This document shows, piece after piece, positions 33,902-45,970 of a stretch of 64,000 nt of DNA; positions within the stretch are counted from its first letter, which is position 1; each line of letters begins with the position of its first letter. The stretch spans positions 1,000,985 to 1,064,984 of the forward strand of contig NZ_CAADFC020000004.1 in NCBI RefSeq assembly GCF_900696085.1, read 5' to 3'. The notes below the pieces were generated by a model. That model searched no databases and was not told the origin of the DNA. It saw only the letters and a list, made by a program, of their open reading frames with translations. The position numbers and the translations under genes were made by a program. This stretch comes from Bradyrhizobium ivorense. Lineage in GTDB: Bacteria; Pseudomonadota; Alphaproteobacteria; Rhizobiales; Xanthobacteraceae.

Positions 33902-34336
33902 TCAGGCGGCCGGCTTGTAGTACTTCGAGGCGTTGGCCTTGATCGGCTCGGCGGCCTCGTTGACGACCTTCTGGCCGAGCTCGGCCAGTTCCTTGGCCTG
34001 CGCGGTGTAGGTCTCGAACTGCTTGCGCGCGTGCGCCGTCCACAGCTCGAGCGCCTCCGACGGCGTCTTCACGCCGAACAGCTCCTGCGCGAAGTCGAGC
34101 GAGGAGGTGGTGTTGGCCTTGAAGAACTCGATCAGCTTGGCCGAGTAGGCGCTGGCGCCCTTGTTGTAGGACGAGAACACGGCCTCGACCGTGGAGTTGT
34201 GGGTCTCGGCAGCGTCCTTGAACTTGGCGTAGCTGTCGCGGGCCTGCAGCACGCCCTTTTCGGCGAACGCACGCATCTGCTCGGGAACCTCAAACGGGAT
34301 GATCGAAGCGGAAAACGGATCGGACGGGTTGGTCAT
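33902..34336 (-). CDS. Phasin (polyhydroxyalkanoate granule protein)
   Basis: 144 residues, no signal or membrane segment, helical throughout, with the Phasin_2 pattern: PEQMRAFAEKGVLQARDSYA, TVEAVFSSYNKGASAYSAKL, SLDFAQELFGVKTPSEALEL and QFETYTAQAKELAELGQKV. Phasins coat PHA granules. Strong codon bias (almost all GC3) and a clean terminator suggest high expression. A paralogue lies 260 bp upstream on the same strand, with its own promoter region in between. Confidence 0.92.
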   Translation of the reverse strand: MTNPSDPFSASIIPFEVPEQMRAFAEKGVLQARDSYAKFKDAAETHNSTVEAVFSSYNKGASAYSAKLIEFFKANTTSSLDFAQELFGVKTPSEALELWTAHARKQFETYTAQAKELAELGQKVVNEAAEPIKANASKYYKPAA

Positions 34337-34597
34337 TGACGTGCATCCTTCGCAACGGGTGGTAATCGATGTGACCCCTCGCGACGTCCCGGAACCTGGA
34401 AAGTCCGAACGTTGAGGAGGATCACGCTGCCTTGGTTCACGGGGAATGCCCTTCGTCGGGCCTCACAAGTAAACACCCATATCATGTCAATTTTGTGCAA
34501 CGCAACGTAAGATCGTGTGCGACGCCATATTTTTTATGACACGGAATATTCCGTTACCTGCGCCCGGCGAAGGGATGCCGGCCAGCTCGGCCGGCGG

Positions 34598-34981
34598 TCA
34601 GTTGTTCGGCTTCACCGCCTCCATCGCCGCGCGGCCGACGGTCTGGCCCATCTCGCTGGCCTGCTCGGCAAGCGCGCGCATCTGGCCCTGCACATATTCG
34701 CCGTGCAGCTTCATGATCTCGGTGAAATCCTTGGCCTTGAGCAGCGACTGGGCATAGTCCAGCGACGCCTGCACGTTCTGCTCGGCATAGGCGAGCGCTT
34801 TGGTGGAAATGTCCCTGGCGCCGGCGCGCATCGTGGAGTTGCGCTCCTCGATCCGGCCAGCCGCGGCTTCCGCGTTCGAGACGAACTGCTCGAACGCCTT
34901 GCGTGCCTGGTCGAAGCTGGTTTCGGCCATCGATCGCACGTCCTTCGGAATCTCGAAATGGTCACGCCCGTTACTGGTCAT
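34598..34981 (-). CDS. Second phasin
   Basis: 127 residues starting MTSNGRDHFEIPKDVRSM. Helical phasin-like pattern: AETSFDQARKAFEQFVSNAE, GRIEERNSTMRAGARDISTK, NVQASLDYAQSLLKAKDFTE and GQMRALAEQASEMGQTVG. The open frame continues upstream, but this start has the family N-terminus. Related to, yet clearly different from, the phasin at 33902-34336; Bradyrhizobium species commonly have several. Confidence 0.9.
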   Translation of the reverse strand: MTSNGRDHFEIPKDVRSMAETSFDQARKAFEQFVSNAEAAAGRIEERNSTMRAGARDISTKALAYAEQNVQASLDYAQSLLKAKDFTEIMKLHGEYVQGQMRALAEQASEMGQTVGRAAMEAVKPNN

Positions 34982-35322
34982 TGGCGTCTCCTTGGCTTGA
35001 TCGACCTGCCGGATGGCCTTGGCAGGCCGCGGCAGATATACCGGGGTGCCGCATCGCAGGTGTGACGCGGCGCCGCTCCGGTTCCGCATCCTGCGCCTGC
35101 TGCAACGGCTTCCCTTCAACGCAAGAGCGCGGTGGATCGTTCAGCCGAGTTAACGTTATCCCGCCTTTGCCGCGCCCCGGCCGGGCCGGGCCGTGGACCT
35201 GCCGCTGTCGGCTTGCGATACTAACCATCTGTTAAGGCTGTCCCCCTTGAAGGCTTTCCGGGCCGCCGGCCGCTCCGGCGATCGAGGAGGAAAGCTCAAC
35301 CCATGCGACCCAATCTTGCGCG

Positions 35323-39072
<3,750 letters not shown>

Positions 39073-39108
39073 GGGGGCAACGCAAGCACGACGCTCTCCG
39101 CGCTTCGT

Positions 39109-39330
39109 GTAAGGCAGCCACCGGCGGAAGGGTTCCCTCCCCCCTTGCGGGGGGGGGGGTTAGGGAGAGGGGTACCACACGGGGACTCTCTCCACTCAGC
39201 TCGCTTCATCGACACGCGATCGAGATTGCGGGACCGACGGTCACGTCAATCATCTCGTCCGGGGCTACCCGTCTCCCCAACCCTCTCCCGCAAGGGGAGA
39301 GGGAGCCTGACGAGCGTGCTCTCCTCACTT
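39109..39330. repeat. Palindromic repeat family D, copy 1
   Basis: About 220 bp: GGCAGCCACCGGCGGAAGGG, CCCCTTGCGGGGG, TAGGGAGAGGGGTACCACAC, GACTCTCTCCACTCA, CAATCATCTCGTCCGGGGC, CCCAACCCTCTCCCGCAAGG and GAGCGTGCTCTCCTCAC, in that order. The two halves are imperfect inverted copies. A G-run follows the kinase gene. Other copies are at 44038, 45822, 55893, 56157 and 60778. Confidence 0.85.
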
Positions 39331-39372
39331 CGGCGAGGCTGGGGCATGAGGGCGCGGGCGTGAACGCCCCGC

Positions 39373-40167
39373 TCAGGCCGAAGCAGTCTGCTTGAGCGAC
39401 AGGAAGTCCCCGATCGTATCGAGGAACAGTTTCGGCGACTGCAGTTGCGGGACGTGGGCGCATCCCGGGATGATCCTGAGACTGGCGCGCGGCAGGGCGG
39501 CAGCAAGCTCGTATGACATCGGCGGCGGCGTCGCCTCGTCGAATTCGCCGACCACGACGCGGGTCGGCACGGTCATGCCGGCGAGGTCGGCGCGGAGGTC
39601 GAGGCTCGCCAGCGCGTCGCATGCAGCGCGGAACACGTCGGGGTCGGTGCGCAGGAACGCGTCGCGCCGGTCCTGCATCAGCGCGGGATGCTGCGCCTGA
39701 AATTCCACCGCGAACAACCGCCGCATCGCGACGTCGGTGATCGCCGCCAGCCCCTTCTCGCGCGATACCTTCGCCATGGTCCGAAACGCCTCGCGCCCCG
39801 GTTCGGAAAACGCAGCGCCGGCGTCGGCGAGAATCAATTTGCTGACGACCGCCGGATGCCGGATCGCCATCTGCAGCGCGACGAAGCCGCCATAGCCGTT
39901 GCCGAGCACGATGGCCGGCACACCGCCCGCCGCATCGTGCACGGCATCCGCCATGCGGTCGGCAACCGCCGCAAGGCCGCCGTCGACCGCATGCGAGCGG
40001 CCGAATCCTGGCAGTTCCGGAACGATGGTGCGAAACGACGCGGCGAGATCGGGAACGACCGCGTCGAAGCTCGCGCGGTCCGACAGCAGCGAGTGAAACA
40101 GCAGCAGCGGCGGTCCCTCCCCCGAAACTGCTGCGCTGACGGTGCCGCTCGCGAAAAGCCTGTCCAT
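39373..40167 (-). CDS. Alpha/beta-hydrolase-fold protein lacking the nucleophile
   Basis: 264 residues with the full fold: LLLFHSLLSDRASFDAVVPD (oxyanion region), TIVPELPGFGRSHAV, an acid in VVGEFDEATPP and a His in PGCAHVPQLQSP. The nucleophile elbow reads GNGYGG with Gly91 where Ser, Cys or Asp is expected, so normal hydrolysis is not possible unless another residue serves. Resembles 3-oxoadipate enol-lactonase-like proteins. It is divergent from the GntR-aldehyde dehydrogenase-MFS genes and probably shares their control. Confidence 0.8.
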   Translation of the reverse strand: MDRLFASGTVSAAVSGEGPPLLLFHSLLSDRASFDAVVPDLAASFRTIVPELPGFGRSHAVDGGLAAVADRMADAVHDAAGGVPAIVLGNGYGGFVALQMAIRHPAVVSKLILADAGAAFSEPGREAFRTMAKVSREKGLAAITDVAMRRLFAVEFQAQHPALMQDRRDAFLRTDPDVFRAACDALASLDLRADLAGMTVPTRVVVGEFDEATPPPMSYELAAALPRASLRIIPGCAHVPQLQSPKLFLDTIGDFLSLKQTASA

Positions 40168-40291
40168 TGCCGGTCTCTTTCACAAATTCACGGCGTCCCA
40201 ACGCTGCGACACGGCCTTGCGGCCGGGCAGCAGGGCGCCGTTTCCACGGCGATTGATACCCGAAATGACATGAAATTCAAGGATTGAGGGC

Positions 40292-40320
40292 TTGACGTGA
40301 TATTTCACGATTGCCAAATT
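40292..40320 (+). promoter_or_regulatory. Possible promoter and operator of the GntR operon
   Basis: TTGACG (40292-40297) is followed after 17 bp by CAAATT (40315-40320), a fair -35 with a weak -10. The inverted repeat CGTGA-TATT-TCACG (40296-40309) overlaps it and could be the GntR site. The coding start is placed downstream at 40345. Confidence 0.4.
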
Positions 40321-40344
40321 AGAGCCAGGAGGCTTGGTCGTTCC

Positions 40345-40995
40345 ATGCTGCTGCGCGAAAATATCTACGAAAATCTACGGGCTGATATTTTATCATGCGA
40401 GTTAGCGCCGGGCGATGAAATACGCGAGCAGGATCTGGCGGAGCGCTACGCCGTCAGCCGCCAGCCGGTCCGCGACGCCCTGCTGCGGCTCGAACGCGAG
40501 CACCTCGTGACGGTGCAGCCCCGCCAGGGCTACCGGGTCAATCCGATCTCGCTGGCCGACGCGCGCGACCTGTTACGTTTCCGCCTTGCGCTGGAGCCGG
40601 CCTGCGTCGCCGAGGCGATCGAGAGCGCGCCCGACAGTGTCCTGAAATCACTCGATGAATTCCGCCGCTTCGCCGGCAACCATGAGGACTTCATCGCCTA
40701 CAATCGCAGCTTCCACACCGCGCTGGCGCATGCATCCGGCAACCGCCGCATGGCGAGCGCGCTGTGCGACCTGATCGGCCAGGCCGACCGGCTGGTGCGC
40801 GTCAGCATCTCCAATCTGAAGGGCCACGACCCGGCGAAGCTGGTGGCCGAACACGCCGCCCTGATCGACGCCATGCAACAGCGCGAGGCGCGCACCGCGG
40901 CCCGCATCATCAAGGCGCACATCGCCGACACCGAAAAACGCGTGCTGCCGGCGCTCAAGCGCAACGCAGTGATTATCGAAGAGAGGTCAGCATGA
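40345..40995 (+). CDS. GntR-family regulator, FadR/FCD type
   Basis: 216 residues. The winged helix is at about 5-70 (LRADILSCELAPGDEIREQD, LAERYAVSRQPVRDALLRLE). The FCD ligand domain has the metal-site pattern RFRLALEPACVAEA, FHTALAHASGNRRM and EHAALIDAMQQREA, with histidines that usually bind a metal and a carboxylate ligand. A GTG at 40297 would add 16 residues, but the ATG at 40345 has AGGAGG upstream (12 bases) and lies behind the candidate promoter. It overlaps the aldehyde dehydrogenase gene by ATGA and presumably controls that operon and the divergent hydrolase. Confidence 0.85.
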   Translation: MLLRENIYENLRADILSCELAPGDEIREQDLAERYAVSRQPVRDALLRLEREHLVTVQPRQGYRVNPISLADARDLLRFRLALEPACVAEAIESAPDSVLKSLDEFRRFAGNHEDFIAYNRSFHTALAHASGNRRMASALCDLIGQADRLVRVSISNLKGHDPAKLVAEHAALIDAMQQREARTAARIIKAHIADTEKRVLPALKRNAVIIEERSA

Positions 40996-42521
40996 ACATC
41001 CCGTCGAAGCCGGCGTCGATCGACGTCGAGATCCACGGCAATTTCATTGACGGGCGCGAGGTCGAGGCCGGAGGCGGCGAGATGCTCGATGTCCGCAACC
41101 CCGCGACCGGCGACGTCATCGCCAGGATCCCGAACTCCACCGCCGCGGACATCGACCGCGCGATGAAGAGCGCGCGCGCAGCCTTCGAGGGCAAGGCGTG
41201 GGGCGGCATGGATACGCGCGCCCGTGCAAGGCTCGTCAACAGGCTTGCCGACGCGTTCGAAGCCAATCTCGACGCGCTGTACCGCCTGGAAACCCTCAAC
41301 AACGGCCGTCCCGTCAACGAGACCCGCGCGCAATTGTCCCGCCTGCCGGATTTCTTCCGCTACTTCGCCGGCGTTGCGCTGTCGCGCCGCGACTACGTGA
41401 TTCCCGTGGAAGGCGCGTATTTGAACTACACACTGCGCACGCCGATCGGGATCGTCGCCAACTGCACGCCGTTCAATCATCCGCTGATGATCCTGTGCAA
41501 GTCGCTGGCCGTGGTGCTCGCCACCGGCTGCGTCACCGTGGTCAAGCCGTCGGAATACACCCCGCTGACGACGCTGAAGCTCGCCCAGATCTTCACCGAG
41601 GCCGGGCTGCCGCCCGGCGTCTTCAACATCGTGCTCGGGCTCGGCCAGAGCGCGGGCAAGATGCTGGCCGAGCATGGCGACATCGACAAGCTGGTGCTGA
41701 CCGGCGGCACCGAAGCGGGCCGCATCGCCGGCAGCGCGGCCGCAAAAGTGTTCGCGCACCAGACCATGGAGCTCGGCGGCAAGACGCCGGTGATGGTGTT
41801 CGACGATTTCGACGTCGACCGCGCCGTCAACTACGCCGCGTTCGGCGCCTTCATCGGCGCCGGCCAGACCTGTGTCTGCGCCTCGCGCCACATCGTGCAG
41901 GCCTCGATCTACGACGAATTCGTCGAGAAGCTGAACGCGAAGACCCGCGCGATCCGGATCGGCGATCCGTTCGATCCCAACACCCAGCTCGGCCCGGTGA
42001 TCTCCGCCCGCCAGCGCGACCGCGTGCTGAGCTACGCGCGCTACGGCCATGAAGACGGCGCGCGGCTCGTCACCGGCGGCGTCGCCGCCAGGATTGCAGG
42101 CCACGAGAACGGCTATTTCGTCGAGCCCACCGTGTTCGCCGACGTCCGCTCCGACATGCGCATCTTCCAGGAGGAGGTGTTCGGTCCGTTCACCTCGGTC
42201 ACCCCGTTCAAGGACGAGGCCGACGCGCTGCGGCTCGCCAATGACTCGCCGTTCGGCCTTGCCGCCGCCATTCGCACCCGCGACGTCGCGCGCGCGCATC
42301 GCGTTGCCGCCGCGGTCAAGGCCGGCATCGTCTGGATCAACGACCACCACCGGCTCGATCCGGCCTCGCCCTGGGGCGGCGTCGACGATTCCGGCATCGG
42401 GCGCGAATGCGGCACCGAGAGTTTTGACGCCCACTTCAACACCAAGAGCGTGATGGTCGCGACCCACGAGCAGCCGTTCGACTGGTACCGCGACACGGCG
42501 AGCCAGCGCCGATTGAACTGA
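40992..42521 (+). CDS. NAD(P)-dependent aldehyde dehydrogenase
   Basis: 509 residues of the ALDH superfamily. The catalytic cysteine is Cys294 in GAGQTCVCASRH, the general base Glu260 in MELGGK, and the cofactor motif is TGGTEAGR. It looks most like semialdehyde dehydrogenases such as those of hydroxymuconate or betaine-aldehyde pathways; the substrate is not certain. Starts within the stop codon of the GntR gene and precedes an MFS carrier. The 3' end is followed by a second copy of the bases around the stop codon. Confidence 0.88.
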   Translation: MNIPSKPASIDVEIHGNFIDGREVEAGGGEMLDVRNPATGDVIARIPNSTAADIDRAMKSARAAFEGKAWGGMDTRARARLVNRLADAFEANLDALYRLETLNNGRPVNETRAQLSRLPDFFRYFAGVALSRRDYVIPVEGAYLNYTLRTPIGIVANCTPFNHPLMILCKSLAVVLATGCVTVVKPSEYTPLTTLKLAQIFTEAGLPPGVFNIVLGLGQSAGKMLAEHGDIDKLVLTGGTEAGRIAGSAAAKVFAHQTMELGGKTPVMVFDDFDVDRAVNYAAFGAFIGAGQTCVCASRHIVQASIYDEFVEKLNAKTRAIRIGDPFDPNTQLGPVISARQRDRVLSYARYGHEDGARLVTGGVAARIAGHENGYFVEPTVFADVRSDMRIFQEEVFGPFTSVTPFKDEADALRLANDSPFGLAAAIRTRDVARAHRVAAAVKAGIVWINDHHRLDPASPWGGVDDSGIGRECGTESFDAHFNTKSVMVATHEQPFDWYRDTASQRRLN

Positions 42522-42610
42522 CCAAGTCTGAACTGACCAAAGCATTGCCGGCGGCACCGCCCACAGACGGCGGGCCGCATCACCGAGGAAACAGTCAAGG
42601 GAGCGCGCAC

Positions 42611-43978
42611 ATGTCGACATCAGTCAATGCGGGGGGCCGGCTCGACCGGCTGCCGGTCGGGCCGTTTCATCGCCGCATCATGCTGCTGATCGGCATCGGC
42701 ATGTTCTTCGACGGCTTCGACATCTATATCGCCGGCACCGTGCTCGGCGTGACGCTGAAGACCGGATTCTCCACCCTCGCCGAGAACGCCGCGTTCATCT
42801 CGGCGACCTTCGTCGGCATGATGCTGGGGTCGTTCGGCACCGGCTTTCTCGGCGACCGCTACGGCCGGCGCTTCACCTACCAGTTCAATCTGCTCCTGTT
42901 CGGCATCGCCTCGCTCGCGGCGGCTTTCGCGCCCAACATGGCGTTCCTGATTGCCTGCCGTTTCGTGATGGGCGTCGGGCTCGGCGCCGAGAACGTCGTC
43001 GGCTATTCCACGATGACCGAATTCGTGCCGGCGCGCAGCCGCGGCAAGTGGCTCGGCTTCACCGCGGTCTGCGTGGTGACCGGGCTTCCCGTGGCGCTGC
43101 TGGTGGCGTCCGTCGTCGTACCGCATTTCGGCTGGCGCGCCATGTTCGTGCTCGGCGGCGTCGGCGCCATGGTGGTCTGGTACTTGCGCAAGTCGCTGCC
43201 GGAATCGCCGCGCTGGCTCGAGGCCGTCGGCCGAACCGCCGAGGCCGAGGCGCTAATGCAGGCGATCGAGAAGGAAGCGGCCCAGGGCCAGCCTTTGCCG
43301 GCCCCCGCGGCGGCAACGACGGCACCGGTGCAGGGCGAACTCGCCACGCTGTTTACCGCGCCGCTGCTGTCGCGCATGATCGTCGGCGCGATCTGCCTGA
43401 TCACGATCAACACCCTGCTCTACGGTTTCGTCACCTGGCTGCCGGTGTTCTTCATCAAGCAGGGCCTCTCGATCGCGACGTCGTTCGGCTACTCGCTCTT
43501 GATGGCGCTCGGCGCGCCGATCGGCTCGGCGATCGGCGCCCTGACTGCCGACCGCTGGGGCCGCAAGCCCACCATCATCGGCGCGTCGCTGGTCTCGGTG
43601 ATCCTCGGCGCGATCTATCCGATGATCTCGGATCCCGTGCTGCTGCCCGCCGTCGGCTTCGCGCTGACCGTGCCGATCTACGTGCTGGTGGCGCTGCTGT
43701 TCGGAATCTACATCCCCGAACTGTTCCCGACCGAGGTGCGGCTGCGCGCCTCCGGCATCGTCAACACGCTCGGCCGCGGCGCCACCATCGTCACGCCGTT
43801 CCTTGTCGTGATGCTGTTCGAGGCACGCGGCGTCGCCGGCGTGATGGCGCTGATGATCGGGCTGCTCGTCCTCCAGATTGTCACGGTCTGGGCCCTCGGC
43901 ATCGAGCCGCGCCACCGCAGCCTCGAGGAGCTGAAGGGCGAGGAGACGGCACCCGCGCTGCCCCAGGAAGCGTCGTAA
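42611..43978 (+). CDS. MFS transporter, aromatic acid/sugar-porter-like
   Basis: 455 residues with twelve predicted membrane helices. Loop 2-3 carries GDRYGRRF and loop 8-9 DRWGRKP, the MFS signatures; PESPRWLEAVGR and PELFPTEVRLRASG are typical of the sugar-porter/AAHS branch. The ATG at 42611 follows AGGGAG by seven bases. Third gene of the GntR-ALDH-MFS unit, so it probably imports the compound that the dehydrogenase helps degrade. Confidence 0.88.
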   Translation: MSTSVNAGGRLDRLPVGPFHRRIMLLIGIGMFFDGFDIYIAGTVLGVTLKTGFSTLAENAAFISATFVGMMLGSFGTGFLGDRYGRRFTYQFNLLLFGIASLAAAFAPNMAFLIACRFVMGVGLGAENVVGYSTMTEFVPARSRGKWLGFTAVCVVTGLPVALLVASVVVPHFGWRAMFVLGGVGAMVVWYLRKSLPESPRWLEAVGRTAEAEALMQAIEKEAAQGQPLPAPAAATTAPVQGELATLFTAPLLSRMIVGAICLITINTLLYGFVTWLPVFFIKQGLSIATSFGYSLLMALGAPIGSAIGALTADRWGRKPTIIGASLVSVILGAIYPMISDPVLLPAVGFALTVPIYVLVALLFGIYIPELFPTEVRLRASGIVNTLGRGATIVTPFLVVMLFEARGVAGVMALMIGLLVLQIVTVWALGIEPRHRSLEELKGEETAPALPQEAS

Positions 43979-44452
43979 GCCAGCGAGCGCCATAAGCCAG
44001 CCCGCGCCGATGCCGGGTCATGGGGTGACGCTCTACGTGTAAGGGAGCCACCGGCGGAAGGGTTCCCTCCCCCCTTGCGGGGGAGGGTTAGGGAGAGGGG
44101 TACCACACGGGGACTCTCTCCACTCAACACGCTTCAACGACCCGCGAGCCAGCGTTGCGAGAGTGACACTCGCGTCGATCATCTCGCCCGGGGCCACCCC
44201 TCTCCCCAACCCTCTCCCGCAAGGGGAGAGGGAGCCTGAGAGGTGTGCTCTCCTCACGTGAGCGACGTGCGACAGCTTAAGAGCGTGGCGTGACGCGGCG
44301 CCCGACGGCTTAATCTCCAGCGTCAGTCCATGACCTGCGAGACTCTGTCGCGCCCGATCCGCGCCGCACCGGCATGGATCTTGCTGCAATCCGAATTATT
44401 TGCATGCATTGTTGTAGGGGCCGCCCGTTTTCCGGGCATCGGATTTTGCCGG
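43979..44452. repeat. Spacer with repeat family D, copy 2 (about 44038-44258)
   Basis: The spacer holds an almost complete copy of family D in the same orientation as the one at 39109: GGGAGCCACCGGCGGAAGGG, CCCCTTGCGGGGG, TACCACACGGGGACTCTC, GATCATCTCGCCCGGGGC, CAACCCTCTCCCGCAAGG. The remaining 200 bp before the phosphoesterase show no gene. Confidence 0.85.
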
Positions 44453-45280
44453 ATGCGCTGTCTCGTCGTTGCCGATTTGCATTATTCGTTGCCGCAGTTC
44501 GACTGGCTGCTGGCGGCTGCGCCGCAGTTCGATCTGGTGATCTTCGCGGGCGATGCGCTCAACCTCGGCTCGGCGGTGGATTTCCGCGCCCAGATCGTCG
44601 TCGTCACCAAATACCTCGCGCGGCTCGCCTCGCTCACCCGCGTGATCTTCTGCTCGGGCAATCATGACCTCGACGAGCGCAGCGCGGACGGCGAGAAGAT
44701 CGCGCGCTGGGTTGCCGGCATCCGGGAATTTGGCATTGTCTGCGACGGTGACAATTTGACCATCGGCGATACGCTGTTCACGGTGTGCCCATGGTGGGAC
44801 GGCCCGCTGGTCAAGGCGCGCATCGACGACCAGTTGCGCGAGGCGGCTGCGCTGCCGCACCGCCGCTGGGTCTGGGTCCATCACGCGCCGCCGGCGGATT
44901 CACCGACCAGCTGGGGCGGCAAGCGCTTCTTCGGCGATGTCGAGCTGGTGCGCTGGATCGCGCACCACCATCCGGAAATGGTGATCTCGGGTCATGTGCA
45001 TCAATCGCCGTTCATCCCGAGCGGCTCGTGGTTCGACCGGATCGACACCACCTGGGTGTTCAATGCCGGGCTGCAGCCGGGCCGCCCGCCGGTCTACATC
45101 GTGCTCGATCTCGATCGAAGCGAGGCATTCTGGCTGTCCGCCGGCGTTGCGCAGAGCATTGATCTCAAGGCGCCGTTGCAGCGCCCGGCGGCTTCGTTGC
45201 GCGAGGCGCCGGACTGGCTCAGATCCTTGGATCGGATTGCTGATCCGAGCCTGGCGCGACCTGCATCGGCGGCAGGTTGA
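44453..45280 (+). CDS. Calcineurin-like metallophosphoesterase
   Basis: 275 residues with all metal-binding motifs: DLH at 8-10, GDALN, GNHD, the HH pair in WVHHAPP, and GHVH. The two-metal site is complete, so phosphoesterase activity is expected; the substrate is unknown. The ATG at 44453 gives the correct start of the fold (MRCLVVADLHYS); the open frame reaches further upstream without a fold. Its last 62 bp overlap the convergent gene at 45219. Confidence 0.85.
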   Translation: MRCLVVADLHYSLPQFDWLLAAAPQFDLVIFAGDALNLGSAVDFRAQIVVVTKYLARLASLTRVIFCSGNHDLDERSADGEKIARWVAGIREFGIVCDGDNLTIGDTLFTVCPWWDGPLVKARIDDQLREAAALPHRRWVWVHHAPPADSPTSWGGKRFFGDVELVRWIAHHHPEMVISGHVHQSPFIPSGSWFDRIDTTWVFNAGLQPGRPPVYIVLDLDRSEAFWLSAGVAQSIDLKAPLQRPAASLREAPDWLRSLDRIADPSLARPASAAG

Positions 45281-45704
45281 TCATGCTCTGCAGCACCTCG
45301 CCGACCATCGCCAGATGGGTGCCGTGATCGGCATATTGATGCATCAGGTCGGCGAGATAGCTGGTGGCGACGTGAAGCCGCTGCGCCAAGAGCTGCGCGA
45401 TCAACAGCGCCATCGCGGGCCGCTCGCGCAGGAACGATGCCGCATCGTCGAACTCGTACAGCACGCAATCGGATGCGGCGCGCACCCTTGCGCTGTGCGG
45501 CTTGTCGAGCAGCACCGACATCTCGCCGAACACCGCGCCGGGCTCCTCGATCACGGCGACCAGATTGTCGCCCTTCACGACCTCCACCTTGCCGTCGATC
45601 AGCACGAACAGGTGACCGGTCTTGCCGCCCTCCTGGATGAACTCCGTGCCCGCCGGCACGCTCCGCCGGGTCCCTCCGCTGCAATGATCAAGGATCGCAC
45701 GCAT
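45219..45704 (-). CDS. Cyclic-nucleotide-binding-domain protein
   Basis: 161 residues with a single cNMP-binding roll and no DNA-binding domain: AGTEFIQEGGKTGHLFVLID, VFGEMSVLLDKPHSARVRAA. The phosphate-binding cassette GEMSVLLDKPHSARV keeps the Glu and Arg that bind cyclic nucleotide, so real ligand binding is likely. The C-terminal 45 residues are helical. Convergent with and overlapping the phosphoesterase gene by 62 bp. Confidence 0.85.
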   Translation of the reverse strand: MRAILDHCSGGTRRSVPAGTEFIQEGGKTGHLFVLIDGKVEVVKGDNLVAVIEEPGAVFGEMSVLLDKPHSARVRAASDCVLYEFDDAASFLRERPAMALLIAQLLAQRLHVATSYLADLMHQYADHGTHLAMVGEVLQSMINLPPMQVAPGSDQQSDPRI

Positions 45705-45821
45705 GCTGCCTCATCTCCGTCTCCGTCAGACTAGGCGGAGATGCGGCCGGGATGAAAACGGATTAGCTGGGCGTTCTGCCCAAATTGTCGGCAGGCGGCG
45801 CCGGCACGAGCGTCGCGCTCG

Positions 45822-45900
45822 GTGTAAGGGAGCCACCGGCGGACGGGCTCCCTCCCCCCTTGCGGGCCCCTTGCGGGGGAGGGTTAGGGAGAGGGTACCA
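45822..45900. repeat. Palindromic repeat family D, half copy 3
   Basis: Starts GTGTAAGGGAGCCACCGGCG and ends TTAGGGAGAGGGTACCA; the right half of the element is missing. CCCCTTGCGGG is duplicated inside it. Confidence 0.75.
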
Positions 45901-45970
45901 AGCGAACGCAACGCCGTCGTGATCAGCGGCGGCAACACCACCGCGGTGGATTTCAGCCGCTGAGTCCTCG

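Noticed and set aside
34573..34592. Hairpin GCCGGCC-AGCT-GGCCGGC-like behind the second phasin as terminator
   Set aside because: A stem is possible but no run of T's follows in the leftward direction, so termination is not supported.
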